In this document: positions 6,715 to 15,245 of the stretch, piece after piece
Numbering within the stretch: position 1 is the stretch's first letter
Layout of the letters: each line of letters opens with the position of its first letter
NCBI GenBank assembly: GCA_002438805.1
Contig: DJQV01000023.1
Span: 242,967 to 306,966 of the forward strand
DNA length: 64,000 bases
DNA from: Bacteroidales bacterium UBA6377
Lineage (GTDB): Bacteria; Bacteroidota; Bacteroidia; Bacteroidales; UBA932
Reading direction: 5' to 3'
Made by a program: the position numbers and the translations under genes
Notes under the pieces: model-generated
Told to the model about the DNA's origin: nothing
Database searches by the model: none
Seen by the model: the letters and a program-made list of their open reading frames with translations, nothing else

Positions 6715-9200
6715 TTTCAGTTGCCTTGACGCTGCTTTCAGCGGCTCTCTCTCTGCCGGCCCAGTCACAGGGTGAGCAGAGAGATTCTCTGTTGCGCCTG
6801 ATCAGCGCGAGTTACATCGAGCAGGCCGAGCAGGGAGAAGACTTTGTCCGCAAAGCTGTCGATGCCACTTTCCTGCACAACGGCACATATCTTATCGCAG
6901 ACAGCTCCGTGTGGAGCCAGAGCACCAACATAATCAACTGCATGGGCCATGTGCGCCTGCTCCAAGGAGACACCGAACTCACCAGCGACAAGCTGGATTA
7001 CCTCGTGGATGAAGACCTTGCGCAGTTCCGCGGGGCCCTTGTCCAGCTTCGTGACAAGCAGGACAACATGCTGCGCACCAGGATTCTTGACTACAACACC
7101 AAGGACAGTGTGGCCGTATTCCGCGGCGGCGCGTCGATGCGCAGCTCTGACGGGCAGATAATCGAGAGCGACGAGGGCCATTATTTCAACGCCCGCAATC
7201 TCTTCTCTTTCGAGGGCAGTGTCAACATGTACACTGATTCCGTCTTTGTCAGGGCGGACTCGCTCCACTACCTGTCTGATATCAACAAGGCCGAATTCGT
7301 GTCCCCCATCGACTTCTGGAAAGACGACAACATGCTCTCCGCCGGCGGAGGCTGGTACAGCAGGCCCGACAACATCTTCTTTTTTAGGGGGGATGTGCGC
7401 GGACTGACCCGGGACCAGGAGAGCTGGAGCGACACGCTCTTTTTCTACCGCGGCACCAACGACGTGCTGATGCTCGGGCATGTGCAGGTACAGGACAGCA
7501 CGCGCAGCACTGCCGCCGTATCGGACTACCTTTTCTATAAGGATACCCTTTCCAAGGTGACGCTCCATGACAACGCCGCCGTAGCCCTGTGGTCCGAAGA
7601 TAAGGAGGGCCAGATAGATACGACATATTTTGGGGCGGATACGCTGGTCTACAACACGGTGCGCCGCTGCGACATCCCGCAGGCCGAGATCACCGCTGCC
7701 GCAGAACGTCTCAAGACCATCAACGGCGACCCGGTGGCGGAGTTCCGCCGGAGGGCCGCCGAGCAGGCCGCCAGGGAAAAGGAAGAGGCCGCCAAGAAAA
7801 ATGCGTCGGGCCAGATGCCGATGAACCCCCAGTCAGGAGGCCTCGCCAAAGCGTCGGGGAGCCTGTCCGCTGCCCCGGAAGCAGAACCGGACAAGTCCGG
7901 GAGCGCTCCGCAACTTGATTCGTCAGCCATTTCGGGCGGCCTTGCCCAGCGTGACACGCTTGCCGCTGCGGACAGTCTGGCTGTTGCTGCGGACAGTCTG
8001 GCCTCCATACCGCCGCCGGACACCTCGCGTGTGGGTTTTCTCGCAGGACTTAGCAATGTCAGGGTGTTCCGCGCGGATATCCAGGTTCGCTGCGATTCTC
8101 TCCAGTTCAGCGAACTTGATTCCATAGCCCGTTTCTACAAGGACCCGATGATATGGAATGAGGGCCGCAGGCAGTACAGTTCCGATAGCCTGTTCGTGCT
8201 TGTCAAAAGTCAAGGTGTGGACAGGGCGAGCCTGATGTCAAATGCATTCATTGCGGTGGATGAGGACAGCCTGCACTTCGACCAGATCAGGAGTTCCGAG
8301 GTCATGGCGTATTTTGACAAGGACACCCAGCTGCGCCGCTTCGATGCTCTCGGAGGGGTGACGGCTCTCTTCTACCTCAAAGAAAACGAGACTCTTGCCA
8401 CTGTCAACAAAGTCGAGGCCCGTATGCTTTCGGCCACCCTCAAGGACGGGGATGTGGACAGGATTTATTACTACGACAGCCCGAAAAACGATGCCTACCC
8501 TCTGGCGCAACTCTCCGAGGTGGACCGGAGTCTGAAGGGTTTTATATGGAAACCGGAACTCAGGCCGCGCGGGAAAGGCGACATCACCGATCTTTCTCTC
8601 AGGCGTTCGCAGCGCTCTGCCCTGAGCGCCCGTCCGCGCACCACATTCCCCCATACCGAAGTCTACTATCCGGGCTACATGTCCGGGGTCTATGCTGCGA
8701 TAGACTCCATCCGCCAGCGCCGTAACTCCCCGAGTACGGACGGCTTGCAGGTGGCGGATTCCGCGGGATTTGCCGCCCCCGCCGATTCTGTCGCTGTCCT
8801 TGACTCCATCCCGCCCGCGCCGAAGGACAGTGTCGAGGTGACAGACACCCTCTCTGTCCCGGAGGCTGTGGAGGAGCAGTATATGAGCAAGGCCGAACTC
8901 CGCCGTGCCATGCGCAAGGCAAGAAGGGATGCGCGCTGGGCTGAACTTGACGCCCGGGATGCCGCCCGCAAGGCCGCCAGGGAGAAGAAACGCGAAGAGA
9001 AGCGCCTCAAGCGCGAAGCGCGCCGTGCCGCCCGCATAGCCAGGGAGGAGGCCAAGGACGCGGCCCTGCTGCAGAAATATATAGAGTATTACGAAAAAAA
9101 GAAAGAAAGAGATGAAAGAAAACAAAAACCTGACCCTGCCCGAGAACGCACATCGGGAGCTGAAACCGGGGGAAGTGTACAAACCCCTGCTGAGTCCTGA
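6687..9200 (+). CDS. OstA/LptA-like organic solvent tolerance protein
   Basis: 837 aa. The N-terminus has a short charged stretch then a hydrophobic signal (SVALTLLSAALSLPAQSQ). Residues about 55-330 carry repeated OstA/LptA-like strands (SDKLDYLVDEDLAQFRG, EGHYFNARNLFSFEGSV), the fold used to shield lipid A in the LPS bridge. A Pro/Ala-rich linker (about 375-440) and further strands follow. The last 100 residues are an unusual Lys/Arg/Glu/Ala helix. The start was chosen because it gives a full signal peptide; it overlaps surA by 28 nt. The 3' end overlaps the OPT gene by 89 nt in another frame. Confidence 0.8.
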   Translation: MGSENQKRLISVALTLLSAALSLPAQSQGEQRDSLLRLISASYIEQAEQGEDFVRKAVDATFLHNGTYLIADSSVWSQSTNIINCMGHVRLLQGDTELTSDKLDYLVDEDLAQFRGALVQLRDKQDNMLRTRILDYNTKDSVAVFRGGASMRSSDGQIIESDEGHYFNARNLFSFEGSVNMYTDSVFVRADSLHYLSDINKAEFVSPIDFWKDDNMLSAGGGWYSRPDNIFFFRGDVRGLTRDQESWSDTLFFYRGTNDVLMLGHVQVQDSTRSTAAVSDYLFYKDTLSKVTLHDNAAVALWSEDKEGQIDTTYFGADTLVYNTVRRCDIPQAEITAAAERLKTINGDPVAEFRRRAAEQAAREKEEAAKKNASGQMPMNPQSGGLAKASGSLSAAPEAEPDKSGSAPQLDSSAISGGLAQRDTLAAADSLAVAADSLASIPPPDTSRVGFLAGLSNVRVFRADIQVRCDSLQFSELDSIARFYKDPMIWNEGRRQYSSDSLFVLVKSQGVDRASLMSNAFIAVDEDSLHFDQIRSSEVMAYFDKDTQLRRFDALGGVTALFYLKENETLATVNKVEARMLSATLKDGDVDRIYYYDSPKNDAYPLAQLSEVDRSLKGFIWKPELRPRGKGDITDLSLRRSQRSALSARPRTTFPHTEVYYPGYMSGVYAAIDSIRQRRNSPSTDGLQVADSAGFAAPADSVAVLDSIPPAPKDSVEVTDTLSVPEAVEEQYMSKAELRRAMRKARRDARWAELDARDAARKAAREKKREEKRLKREARRAARIAREEAKDAALLQKYIEYYEKKKERDERKQKPDPARERTSGAETGGSVQTPAES

Positions 9201-11109
9201 CGAAAAACCACTCGAAGTCACTCCGTACTCGGTGACCATGGGACTGCTGATGACGGTGCTTTTCTCCGCTGCGGCAGCTTTCCTCGGCCTCAAGGTCGGA
9301 CAGGTCTTCGAGGCGGCGATCCCTATCGCCATCATCGCGGTCGGTATGACCGGGGCTCTCGGAAAGAAGGGCGGCCTCGGGCAGAATGTCATCATCCAGA
9401 GCATCGGCGCATGCTCCGGAGTGGTCGTGGCCGGCGCTGTCTTCACTCTCCCGGCCATATATATCCTTGGACTTGACGTCAATTTCTTCCAGATGTTCCT
9501 CAGCTCGATGCTCGGAGGTTTTCTCGGGATTCTTTTCCTAATACCTTTCCGCAAGTATTTCGTCAAGGAGATGCACGGGAAATATCCTTTCCCTGAAGCC
9601 ACCGCTACCGCACAGGTGCTTGTCAGCGGGGAGAGCGGGGGCAGTAGCGCCAAGACTCTTCTTGCGGCCGGTCTGGTGGGCGGCCTTTACGACTTCGTGG
9701 TCGCCACTTTCGGGGCTTGGGCCGAGACTCTCAGCACTACGGTCATGCATTGGGGACAGGTGGTTGCCGACAAGGCCAAGGTGGTCCTCAAGCTCAACAC
9801 CGGCGCGGCCGTCCTGGGTCTGGGCTACATCGTAGGGCTCAAGTACGCGTTCATAATATGCTGCGGCTCTTTCCTGGTGTGGCTGGTGATAATCCCTCTG
9901 ATGAACCTTGTCTGGGGAGGGCAGGTCATTGACCTCATGGGCACCGGTATCGCCTCCACAATCTCTGACATGTCTGCCGATCAGATATTCAAGGAGTACG
10001 CCCGCCATATCGGCATAGGCGGTATCGCCACGGCCGGCATTATCGGCATCATCAAGAGCGCCGGTGTCATCAAAAGTGCTGTCGGGCTTGCCGCGGGCGA
10101 GTTCCGTCGCAAGGACGGGGCGGCTTCTGCGGCCAAGGTGGAGCGCACGCAGGAGGATATTCCGATGAAGACTGTGGTGTGGGGCATCGCGATAGCTCTT
10201 CTTGCTGTATTCTGTTTCTTCGCCCTCGGCGGAGTGGTCAATAATGTATGGCAGGCTCTTGTGGGGCTGGTGATAGTGGCGGTGATTTCATTCCTCTTCA
10301 CCACAGTGGCGGCCAACGCCATCGCCATAGTCGGCACCAACCCTGTCAGCGGAATGACCATCATGACATTGATAATCACGGCCCTCGTGCTTGTCGTCGT
10401 GGGGCTTAAGGGCAATGCCGGCATGGTCGCCGCGATGATCATCGGCGGCGTGGTGTGCACTGCGCTTTCGACTGCCGGGGGACTCATCACCGACTTCAAG
10501 ATCGGTTATTGGATCGGAACCACCCCGCGCAAGCAGGAGACCTGGAAGTTTGTCGGCGTAGCTGTGGCGGCCGCCACAGTGGGCGGTGTCATGCTCATAC
10601 TCAACAAGACCTACGGCTTCACCGGGGAGGGAGCGCTCGTCGCGCCTCAGGCCAACGCCATGGCCGCGGTCATCCAGCCCATGATGAACGGAGGCAATGC
10701 CCCTTGGTTGCTTTACGGCATCGGTGCGGCGATTGCCATACTTCTCACCGTGTTCAAGGTGCCTGCCCTGGCTTTCTGTCTCGGCATGTTCATCCCTATC
10801 GATCTCAACCTCCCGTTGCTCCTCGGCGGCGCCATCTCATGGTTTGTCAGCTCGCGCAGCAAGGACAAGGCCGTCAACGCCGCCCGTCAGGAGAAGGGCA
10901 CGCTCATCGCCAGCGGCTTCATCGCAGGCGGAGCGCTTATGGGTGTGGTGTCGGCTGTGCTGAAATTTGCAAAGGTCGATTGGTATCTCTATGGCTGGAA
11001 CACTCCTGGCGCGTCAGGAGCTTCCGGTGCCGAGATGGTCGCTATCGTCCCTCTCATCGCCATCTGCGCCTATATGATCCTTGCCACGCTCCGCGGGAGC
11101 AAGAAATAG
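9112..11109 (+). CDS. OPT-family oligopeptide/metal-chelate transporter
   Basis: 665 aa. About fourteen or more hydrophobic segments begin with the stretch MGLLMTVLFSAAAAFLG near residue 43. The upstream segment LKPGEVYKPLLSPDEKPLEVTPYSV resembles the conserved cytoplasmic lead-in of the OPT family, which supports the start at 9112 even though it lies 89 nt inside the OstA-like gene. OPT proteins import small peptides or metal-siderophore complexes across the inner membrane. The gene ends the rightward envelope run; a hairpin lies beyond it. Confidence 0.88.
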   Translation: MKENKNLTLPENAHRELKPGEVYKPLLSPDEKPLEVTPYSVTMGLLMTVLFSAAAAFLGLKVGQVFEAAIPIAIIAVGMTGALGKKGGLGQNVIIQSIGACSGVVVAGAVFTLPAIYILGLDVNFFQMFLSSMLGGFLGILFLIPFRKYFVKEMHGKYPFPEATATAQVLVSGESGGSSAKTLLAAGLVGGLYDFVVATFGAWAETLSTTVMHWGQVVADKAKVVLKLNTGAAVLGLGYIVGLKYAFIICCGSFLVWLVIIPLMNLVWGGQVIDLMGTGIASTISDMSADQIFKEYARHIGIGGIATAGIIGIIKSAGVIKSAVGLAAGEFRRKDGAASAAKVERTQEDIPMKTVVWGIAIALLAVFCFFALGGVVNNVWQALVGLVIVAVISFLFTTVAANAIAIVGTNPVSGMTIMTLIITALVLVVVGLKGNAGMVAAMIIGGVVCTALSTAGGLITDFKIGYWIGTTPRKQETWKFVGVAVAAATVGGVMLILNKTYGFTGEGALVAPQANAMAAVIQPMMNGGNAPWLLYGIGAAIAILLTVFKVPALAFCLGMFIPIDLNLPLLLGGAISWFVSSRSKDKAVNAARQEKGTLIASGFIAGGALMGVVSAVLKFAKVDWYLYGWNTPGASGASGAEMVAIVPLIAICAYMILATLRGSKK

Positions 11110-11215
11110 CGGTGGCTGCCTGCGGCGGGGGAGGGGCGGAGGCGTCGAAATGTCTGCACCGTTACAACATTTGAGATTCTGAACCTCGACACAGCAATCC
11201 GGGTAGCATTTATAC

Positions 11216-11249
11216 GACAAGGGCGAGACCGTAAGGTCCCGCCCTGTCT
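11216..11249. terminator. hairpin between convergent genes
   Basis: GGGCG-A-GACC, loop GTAA, GGTC-C-CGCCC with outer GACA/TGTC pairing: a long stem with one mismatch and one bulge between the OPT gene (+) and the beta-barrel gene (-). T-runs are weak on both sides, so its strength as a terminator is uncertain. The rest of 11110-11269 shows nothing else. Confidence 0.5.
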
Positions 11250-11269
11250 TGTAGTGGTGGCTGCCGCCG

Positions 11270-12037
11270 TCAGAACTTGAATCCCAGTTTGATGGTCGGT
11301 GAGGCGAAGCCGCTGAAGTCGTGGCAGTCGGCGCTGTAGGCCGCCAGCCCTTCCTGAGGGCGGATTGTCGTCACGCTGTAGCCATACTGGAACGGGTTGA
11401 ACTCGATGCCGATGAACATTCCCGGGAGGAAATAGTAGTCGGCTCCGGCGTTGAGCATGCCCTTGACGGTGTAGCGTTCCCCGAGGGATTTGCCGAGGGA
11501 CTCGACCTCATCATAGAAGATCTGGTTGAGCCCGTGGGCGAATCCTGCGTGGATGCCCGCGTGGAACCGGAGGTTCTTGAGCGAAGGATGCGTGAAGTAT
11601 CTGTCCGCTCCGAGCAGTACGCTGTATCTGAGGGTCGAGGCCTCTCCTACTGCCCTGTAGGACGGGATGGACCCGTCTCCGGGCTTGGAACTTTCATCGA
11701 AGGTTCCGGGCCTTTCGCTGTATCCGGGGTTGTAGCTGTAGCCGATCCCGCCGCCGAAGCGCAGGGCCCAGTCGTCGGTGAAGAACCAGCTTCCCTCAAG
11801 CCCCACATTGAGCCTGCTGTCAAGCCAGCTTGAGGACGAGGCGCCGAGTTCGTACCGGGATGCCCCGGTGTCGGTCTCGGCATTCTGTCCCACGAAGCTG
11901 TCATAGCCCACTGTCGCGCTGACGAGGATGTCGCCCTTGACAGGACCGAAGTCCGCCTGCGTGCAATGGTGCTCCTGCGCTGCGGCTGACAGGCTCAACG
12001 AGAGGATACAGATTGTTGCTGTAAGTCTCTTGATCAT
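11270..12037 (-). CDS. small outer-membrane beta-barrel protein
   Basis: 255 aa with a signal peptide (about 1-20, ending SLSAAAQ). The mature part alternates hydrophobic and polar residues in strand-like blocks (GLEGSWFFTDDWALRFGGGIGYSY, LRYSVLLGADRYF, MFIGIEFNPFQYGYSV) and ends IKLGFKF, the C-terminal aromatic signature of outer-membrane barrels. About 8-10 strands are likely, as in OmpX/OmpW-sized porin-like proteins. No specific family is recognised. It begins 18 bp after the coiled-coil lipoprotein on the same strand, so the two are probably co-transcribed and may work together. Confidence 0.75.
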   Translation of the reverse strand: MIKRLTATICILSLSLSAAAQEHHCTQADFGPVKGDILVSATVGYDSFVGQNAETDTGASRYELGASSSSWLDSRLNVGLEGSWFFTDDWALRFGGGIGYSYNPGYSERPGTFDESSKPGDGSIPSYRAVGEASTLRYSVLLGADRYFTHPSLKNLRFHAGIHAGFAHGLNQIFYDEVESLGKSLGERYTVKGMLNAGADYYFLPGMFIGIEFNPFQYGYSVTTIRPQEGLAAYSADCHDFSGFASPTIKLGFKF

Positions 12038-12055
12038 AGTTTCATATTTAAAATG

Positions 12056-14062
12056 CTATTCGGAGGCGAGGGCTGCGTCAAGGGCTGCCTTTGCTTTGTC
12101 GGCCAGAGTCTCGAGCACCTTGATCCGGGCCTCGGTGTCTGCGATCCGCTTCTCGATGAGCTTTATGCTCTCCTCCTTGTTGCCGGCAGCGTTCTTGGCA
12201 TCCTCGATGTACTGGGTGTACCTTGTGATGTCGGCCTGGGCATCGGCGATGGACTGCTCGTAGCTGGTGTAGTCGGCGTTGTTCCAGAGGGTCAGCAGAG
12301 CCCTGTATTCTTCGTAGAGGACGTTGAGGTCTTCTTGAGCCTTGTCGTATGCTGCCTTGGCCTTGTCACGCACTTCGGCGAGGGAAAGCATCTCCTTTAC
12401 GAAGGCTTCCTGCTCTGCAAGGGCCTCGGAGACGGCTGTGTCGAAGTTGTCCAAGGTTTCCTGCATCTTGGCGATGAGCGCCGTGTAGTAATCGATGCTG
12501 TCCTTGGTCTGGATCACGAAGCCCTCGAGCTGGACTTTATTGGTCTGGGCCGCCTCGTAGTCGCTCACGGCAGTCGTGTAGGCGTTTTCGGCCTCCTCGT
12601 ACTTGGTCCACGCTCCGGCTTCGGCCTGCTCTGCCTTGGCATCGGCTTCTCTTGCCTTGCCGAGGGCTGTTGCCGCATCGGCGGCAGCCTTTTTGGCTGC
12701 TTCGAGGGCTTTAAGGAGTTCGGCCTTCTTGGTGGCGTCTTTCTCGGCGTCGTAGGCTGCCTGCGCCTTGGCTTCTGCCTCTGTGGCGTCTTCGTAGGCC
12801 TTCTGTGCGGCTTCCAGGGCCTCATGCGTCTTCTCGTGTGCCGCTACTGCATCAAGGTGGGCCTGCTTGGCGTCGGCTTTTGCTTTTTCTGCTTTTGCCA
12901 TCGCGTCCTTCTTGGCGGTGAGGTCTTTTACGGCTTCTTCGAGCATTTTCTGGAAGTATGCGTACTGTGCGTACAGCGTCCCGTCGTGCTTCATCGTGTC
13001 GCCTTCCTTGCCGACCCATGACTTGTAGTCCCTGATGTCACTTTCCATCTGGTTCTTGGCGTTCTCTATGAGGGCGCTGTTGACCTTCGGAACCATGAAG
13101 TTGACGGGGTCGCTCAGGCCGTTGATATAAGTGAGCACAGGGTCGTCGTCCGGATCTATGCGGTTGATGACCCTGAGGTCGTAGAGTTTGCTGAGAATCG
13201 GGATGCGTACCGTGATGCCGTCGTGGGTGTATCCATAATACACCTTGTCCGCCTCGCTGTACTTGGTGCTGAGGGCCTCTTCGCTCTCGTCGTAGGCCTT
13301 CTGTTCGTTTTCGGAGATCTTGTCCCTGAGGGCATCGACTTCCTCCCACTTGGCGTTGATCATCGGCCTGAGGGTCTCCTGGTCCGGCTGGTGCTCCTTG
13401 TGGGCGTTGAGGGTCTCGATGAAGGCTTTCTTGCCGGCGATGAGCCTGTTGTACTCGACCTCCGCCTGTGCTGCCGTGGCCTGGAGTGAAACCAGTTCGC
13501 TCTCTGCCTGGAGCTTGCGTGTCTGCTCGTTGAGAAGGAGAGTTCTCTCGCTGGAGAGCTCGGAGATGAGGGAACTGTATTCGGAGAAGAGTTTTTGGAT
13601 GCGCTCATCGACCAGATCGGCTATCTCCTGCTCTATCTTCTTGACGCTGAGCCTGTAGGCTGCAATCTGGGCATCGGCTTCCGCCCTGATGCGCTCGATC
13701 TCGATGAGGATTTTCTGCTTTTCGAGTTCGAATCTCTCCTGGTCCTGCTTCATCTTTTCGCGGATGGCGTCGGCTTCGGCCCCGGTCTTGTCGGCGAGAG
13801 CCCGCTGGTACTCGGCCATGGCTTTCTGGTACTCCGCCTGGGCCTTCTGATACTCGGCTTGGGCTGCCTTGAGTGCCGCTTCGGCATTGGCTGTGGTCTT
13901 GGCGGCTTCGGCCTGGGCCTTGTTGAGCTCGGCGATGCTAAGCAGTTCGCTCGCCTTGGCCTGCCGGACTGCGGTCACTGATGAGGATTCCTGGTCATTT
14001 ACGCAGGAAATTGCGCCGAGCGCGACGGCGCCAGCGGCCAGATAACATAGGATTTTTTTCAT
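12056..14062 (-). CDS. long alanine-rich coiled-coil lipoprotein
   Basis: 668 aa from the chosen start; an ATG 37 codons upstream is open but gives no signal. From 14062 the protein begins MKKILCYLAAGAVALGAISC, a lipobox with Cys20. Residues about 30-250 and 390-665 are Ala/Glu/Lys/Gln-rich heptads with near-repeats (AEYQKAQAEYQKAMAEYQRA), predicting two very long coiled coils. Residues about 270-380 look globular (YGYTHDGITVRIPILSKLYD). Unfolded end to end, the helices could reach across the periplasm. Function is unknown; it could be a tether, stalk or adaptor for the adjacent barrel. Low-complexity similarity to many coiled-coil proteins makes homology by eye unsafe. Confidence 0.75.
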   Translation of the reverse strand: MKKILCYLAAGAVALGAISCVNDQESSSVTAVRQAKASELLSIAELNKAQAEAAKTTANAEAALKAAQAEYQKAQAEYQKAMAEYQRALADKTGAEADAIREKMKQDQERFELEKQKILIEIERIRAEADAQIAAYRLSVKKIEQEIADLVDERIQKLFSEYSSLISELSSERTLLLNEQTRKLQAESELVSLQATAAQAEVEYNRLIAGKKAFIETLNAHKEHQPDQETLRPMINAKWEEVDALRDKISENEQKAYDESEEALSTKYSEADKVYYGYTHDGITVRIPILSKLYDLRVINRIDPDDDPVLTYINGLSDPVNFMVPKVNSALIENAKNQMESDIRDYKSWVGKEGDTMKHDGTLYAQYAYFQKMLEEAVKDLTAKKDAMAKAEKAKADAKQAHLDAVAAHEKTHEALEAAQKAYEDATEAEAKAQAAYDAEKDATKKAELLKALEAAKKAAADAATALGKAREADAKAEQAEAGAWTKYEEAENAYTTAVSDYEAAQTNKVQLEGFVIQTKDSIDYYTALIAKMQETLDNFDTAVSEALAEQEAFVKEMLSLAEVRDKAKAAYDKAQEDLNVLYEEYRALLTLWNNADYTSYEQSIADAQADITRYTQYIEDAKNAAGNKEESIKLIEKRIADTEARIKVLETLADKAKAALDAALASE

Positions 14063-14278
14063 AAATAAATAGGTTGTTAGTTTTGCCTGATACCCTGAAG
14101 GCGTGTATAAATAGTCTCGGATGCGGGTATCACACCGTCCTTGCCGATTGCCATGGCAAGTTGAGGCGGTCATCCTCGGTTTACCCTTGCAAGTAAGGAA
14201 AAAATAATCACTTATCCAAATTAAATTGCATTATCTTTTCCCAGTTACGAAAAAAATGGCAATGCGGGTAAAGTTCAT

Positions 14279-14286
14279 TAACTTTG
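14279..14286 (+). promoter_or_regulatory. -7 promoter box of the DMT exporter
   Basis: TAACTTTG matches TAnnTTTG and ends 8 nt before the ATG at 14295. This argues for that ATG over the in-frame one at 14226. The rest of the divergent gap 14063-14278 is AT-rich and I see no further clear site in it. Confidence 0.55.
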
Positions 14287-14294
14287 TCCGCAGC

Positions 14295-15230
14295 ATGACA
14301 ACTCCTTCTCAAAGGCGCAAAGGCCACGTCTCATTGCTTCTGTGCAACACAATCTGGGGCGCGGCTGTCCCGGTGTCCAAATTCATATTGGCGGGCGGCA
14401 TCGTCTCATCCACGGTGCTTGCGGACATACGCATATTGTCCGGGACGCTGCTTTTCTGGCTCGCCTCATCTGTCCTGAAGTCTGAAAGGGGGGAGCGCGT
14501 GGAGAAAGGGGATTATTTCAAACTTTTCCAGGCGGCGTTCTTCTCGACAGTGCTGGTGCAGCTGTTTTATATGAAAGGCATTTCCCTCTCTTCGCCGACC
14601 GAGGCGGCGATCTGTATGGCCACGCTCCCTATCTGGACTGTCATCATGTCGGCTCTCCATCTCCATGAAAGGGTGGATGCGCGCAAGGTCGGGGGTATCA
14701 TTGTAGGGATGTCGGGCACTCTGCTCATTGCGCTTTACGGAAGCACTTTCACCTCGGGAGGTTCGCTTTCCGGAATCGCCTGCTGCCTGCTCTCGCAGAT
14801 TTCGTATGGGGTCTATCTTGTTTTCTTCCAGGATATCATCAGGAAATACTCCCCGGTCACACTGATGAAGTGGAAATATCTTTTCGGACTGGTGATGCTT
14901 CTTCCTTTCTCGATCCGGGAGGTGCTCCTCACGCAGTGGGCGCTGCTCTCACCGAGGGTGTGGCTTGCAATAGGCTTTGTCATAATCTTCTCGACTTTCA
15001 TCAGTTATTTCCTCGTCCCTTTCGGGCAGAAATATCTCCAGCCCACGACCGTGGCGATGTACAACAACCTCCAGCCCGTGGCCGCTTCGCTCATAGCCGT
15101 CGCCGCTTCCCAGGAAAGTCCCAGCATTGTCAAGGCCGCAGCCATGCTGCTCGTCTTCCTCGGTGTCTTTCTTGTCTCGCGGCGTGGTGGCAATCAGGGA
15201 CGCAACTTATTTTCCTCAAAAAATGCGTAA
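14295..15230 (+). CDS. EamA/DMT-family metabolite exporter
   Basis: 311 aa from the start MTTPSQRRKG; a longer reading from 14226 adds 23 residues but runs through the promoter box. Ten hydrophobic segments are arranged as two EamA repeats (about 10-150 and 160-305), starting VSLLLCNTIWGAAVPVSKF. Members export amino acids or other small metabolites; the substrate cannot be told. It stands alone between the divergent lipoprotein and sufB, whose promoter lies at the end of this gene. Confidence 0.85.
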   Translation: MTTPSQRRKGHVSLLLCNTIWGAAVPVSKFILAGGIVSSTVLADIRILSGTLLFWLASSVLKSERGERVEKGDYFKLFQAAFFSTVLVQLFYMKGISLSSPTEAAICMATLPIWTVIMSALHLHERVDARKVGGIIVGMSGTLLIALYGSTFTSGGSLSGIACCLLSQISYGVYLVFFQDIIRKYSPVTLMKWKYLFGLVMLLPFSIREVLLTQWALLSPRVWLAIGFVIIFSTFISYFLVPFGQKYLQPTTVAMYNNLQPVAASLIAVAASQESPSIVKAAAMLLVFLGVFLVSRRGGNQGRNLFSSKNA

Positions 15231-15235
15231 ATTTG
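15228..15235 (+). promoter_or_regulatory. sufB: -7 promoter box of the suf operon
   Basis: TAAATTTG overlaps the stop of the DMT gene and ends 10 nt before the sufB ATG at 15246. Confidence 0.55.
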
Positions 15236-15245
15236 CCTTTTGTAT

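Noticed and set aside
12053..13981. Long plus-strand open frames opposite the coiled-coil gene
   Set aside because: They are mirror frames produced by the Ala/Glu/Lys-rich repeats on the minus strand (giving Leu/Phe/Gly-rich nonsense) and have no family match.
14063..14173. N-terminal extension of the coiled-coil lipoprotein by 37 codons
   Set aside because: The extension has no signal character, while the ATG at 14062 gives a textbook lipoprotein signal with a lipobox at Cys20.
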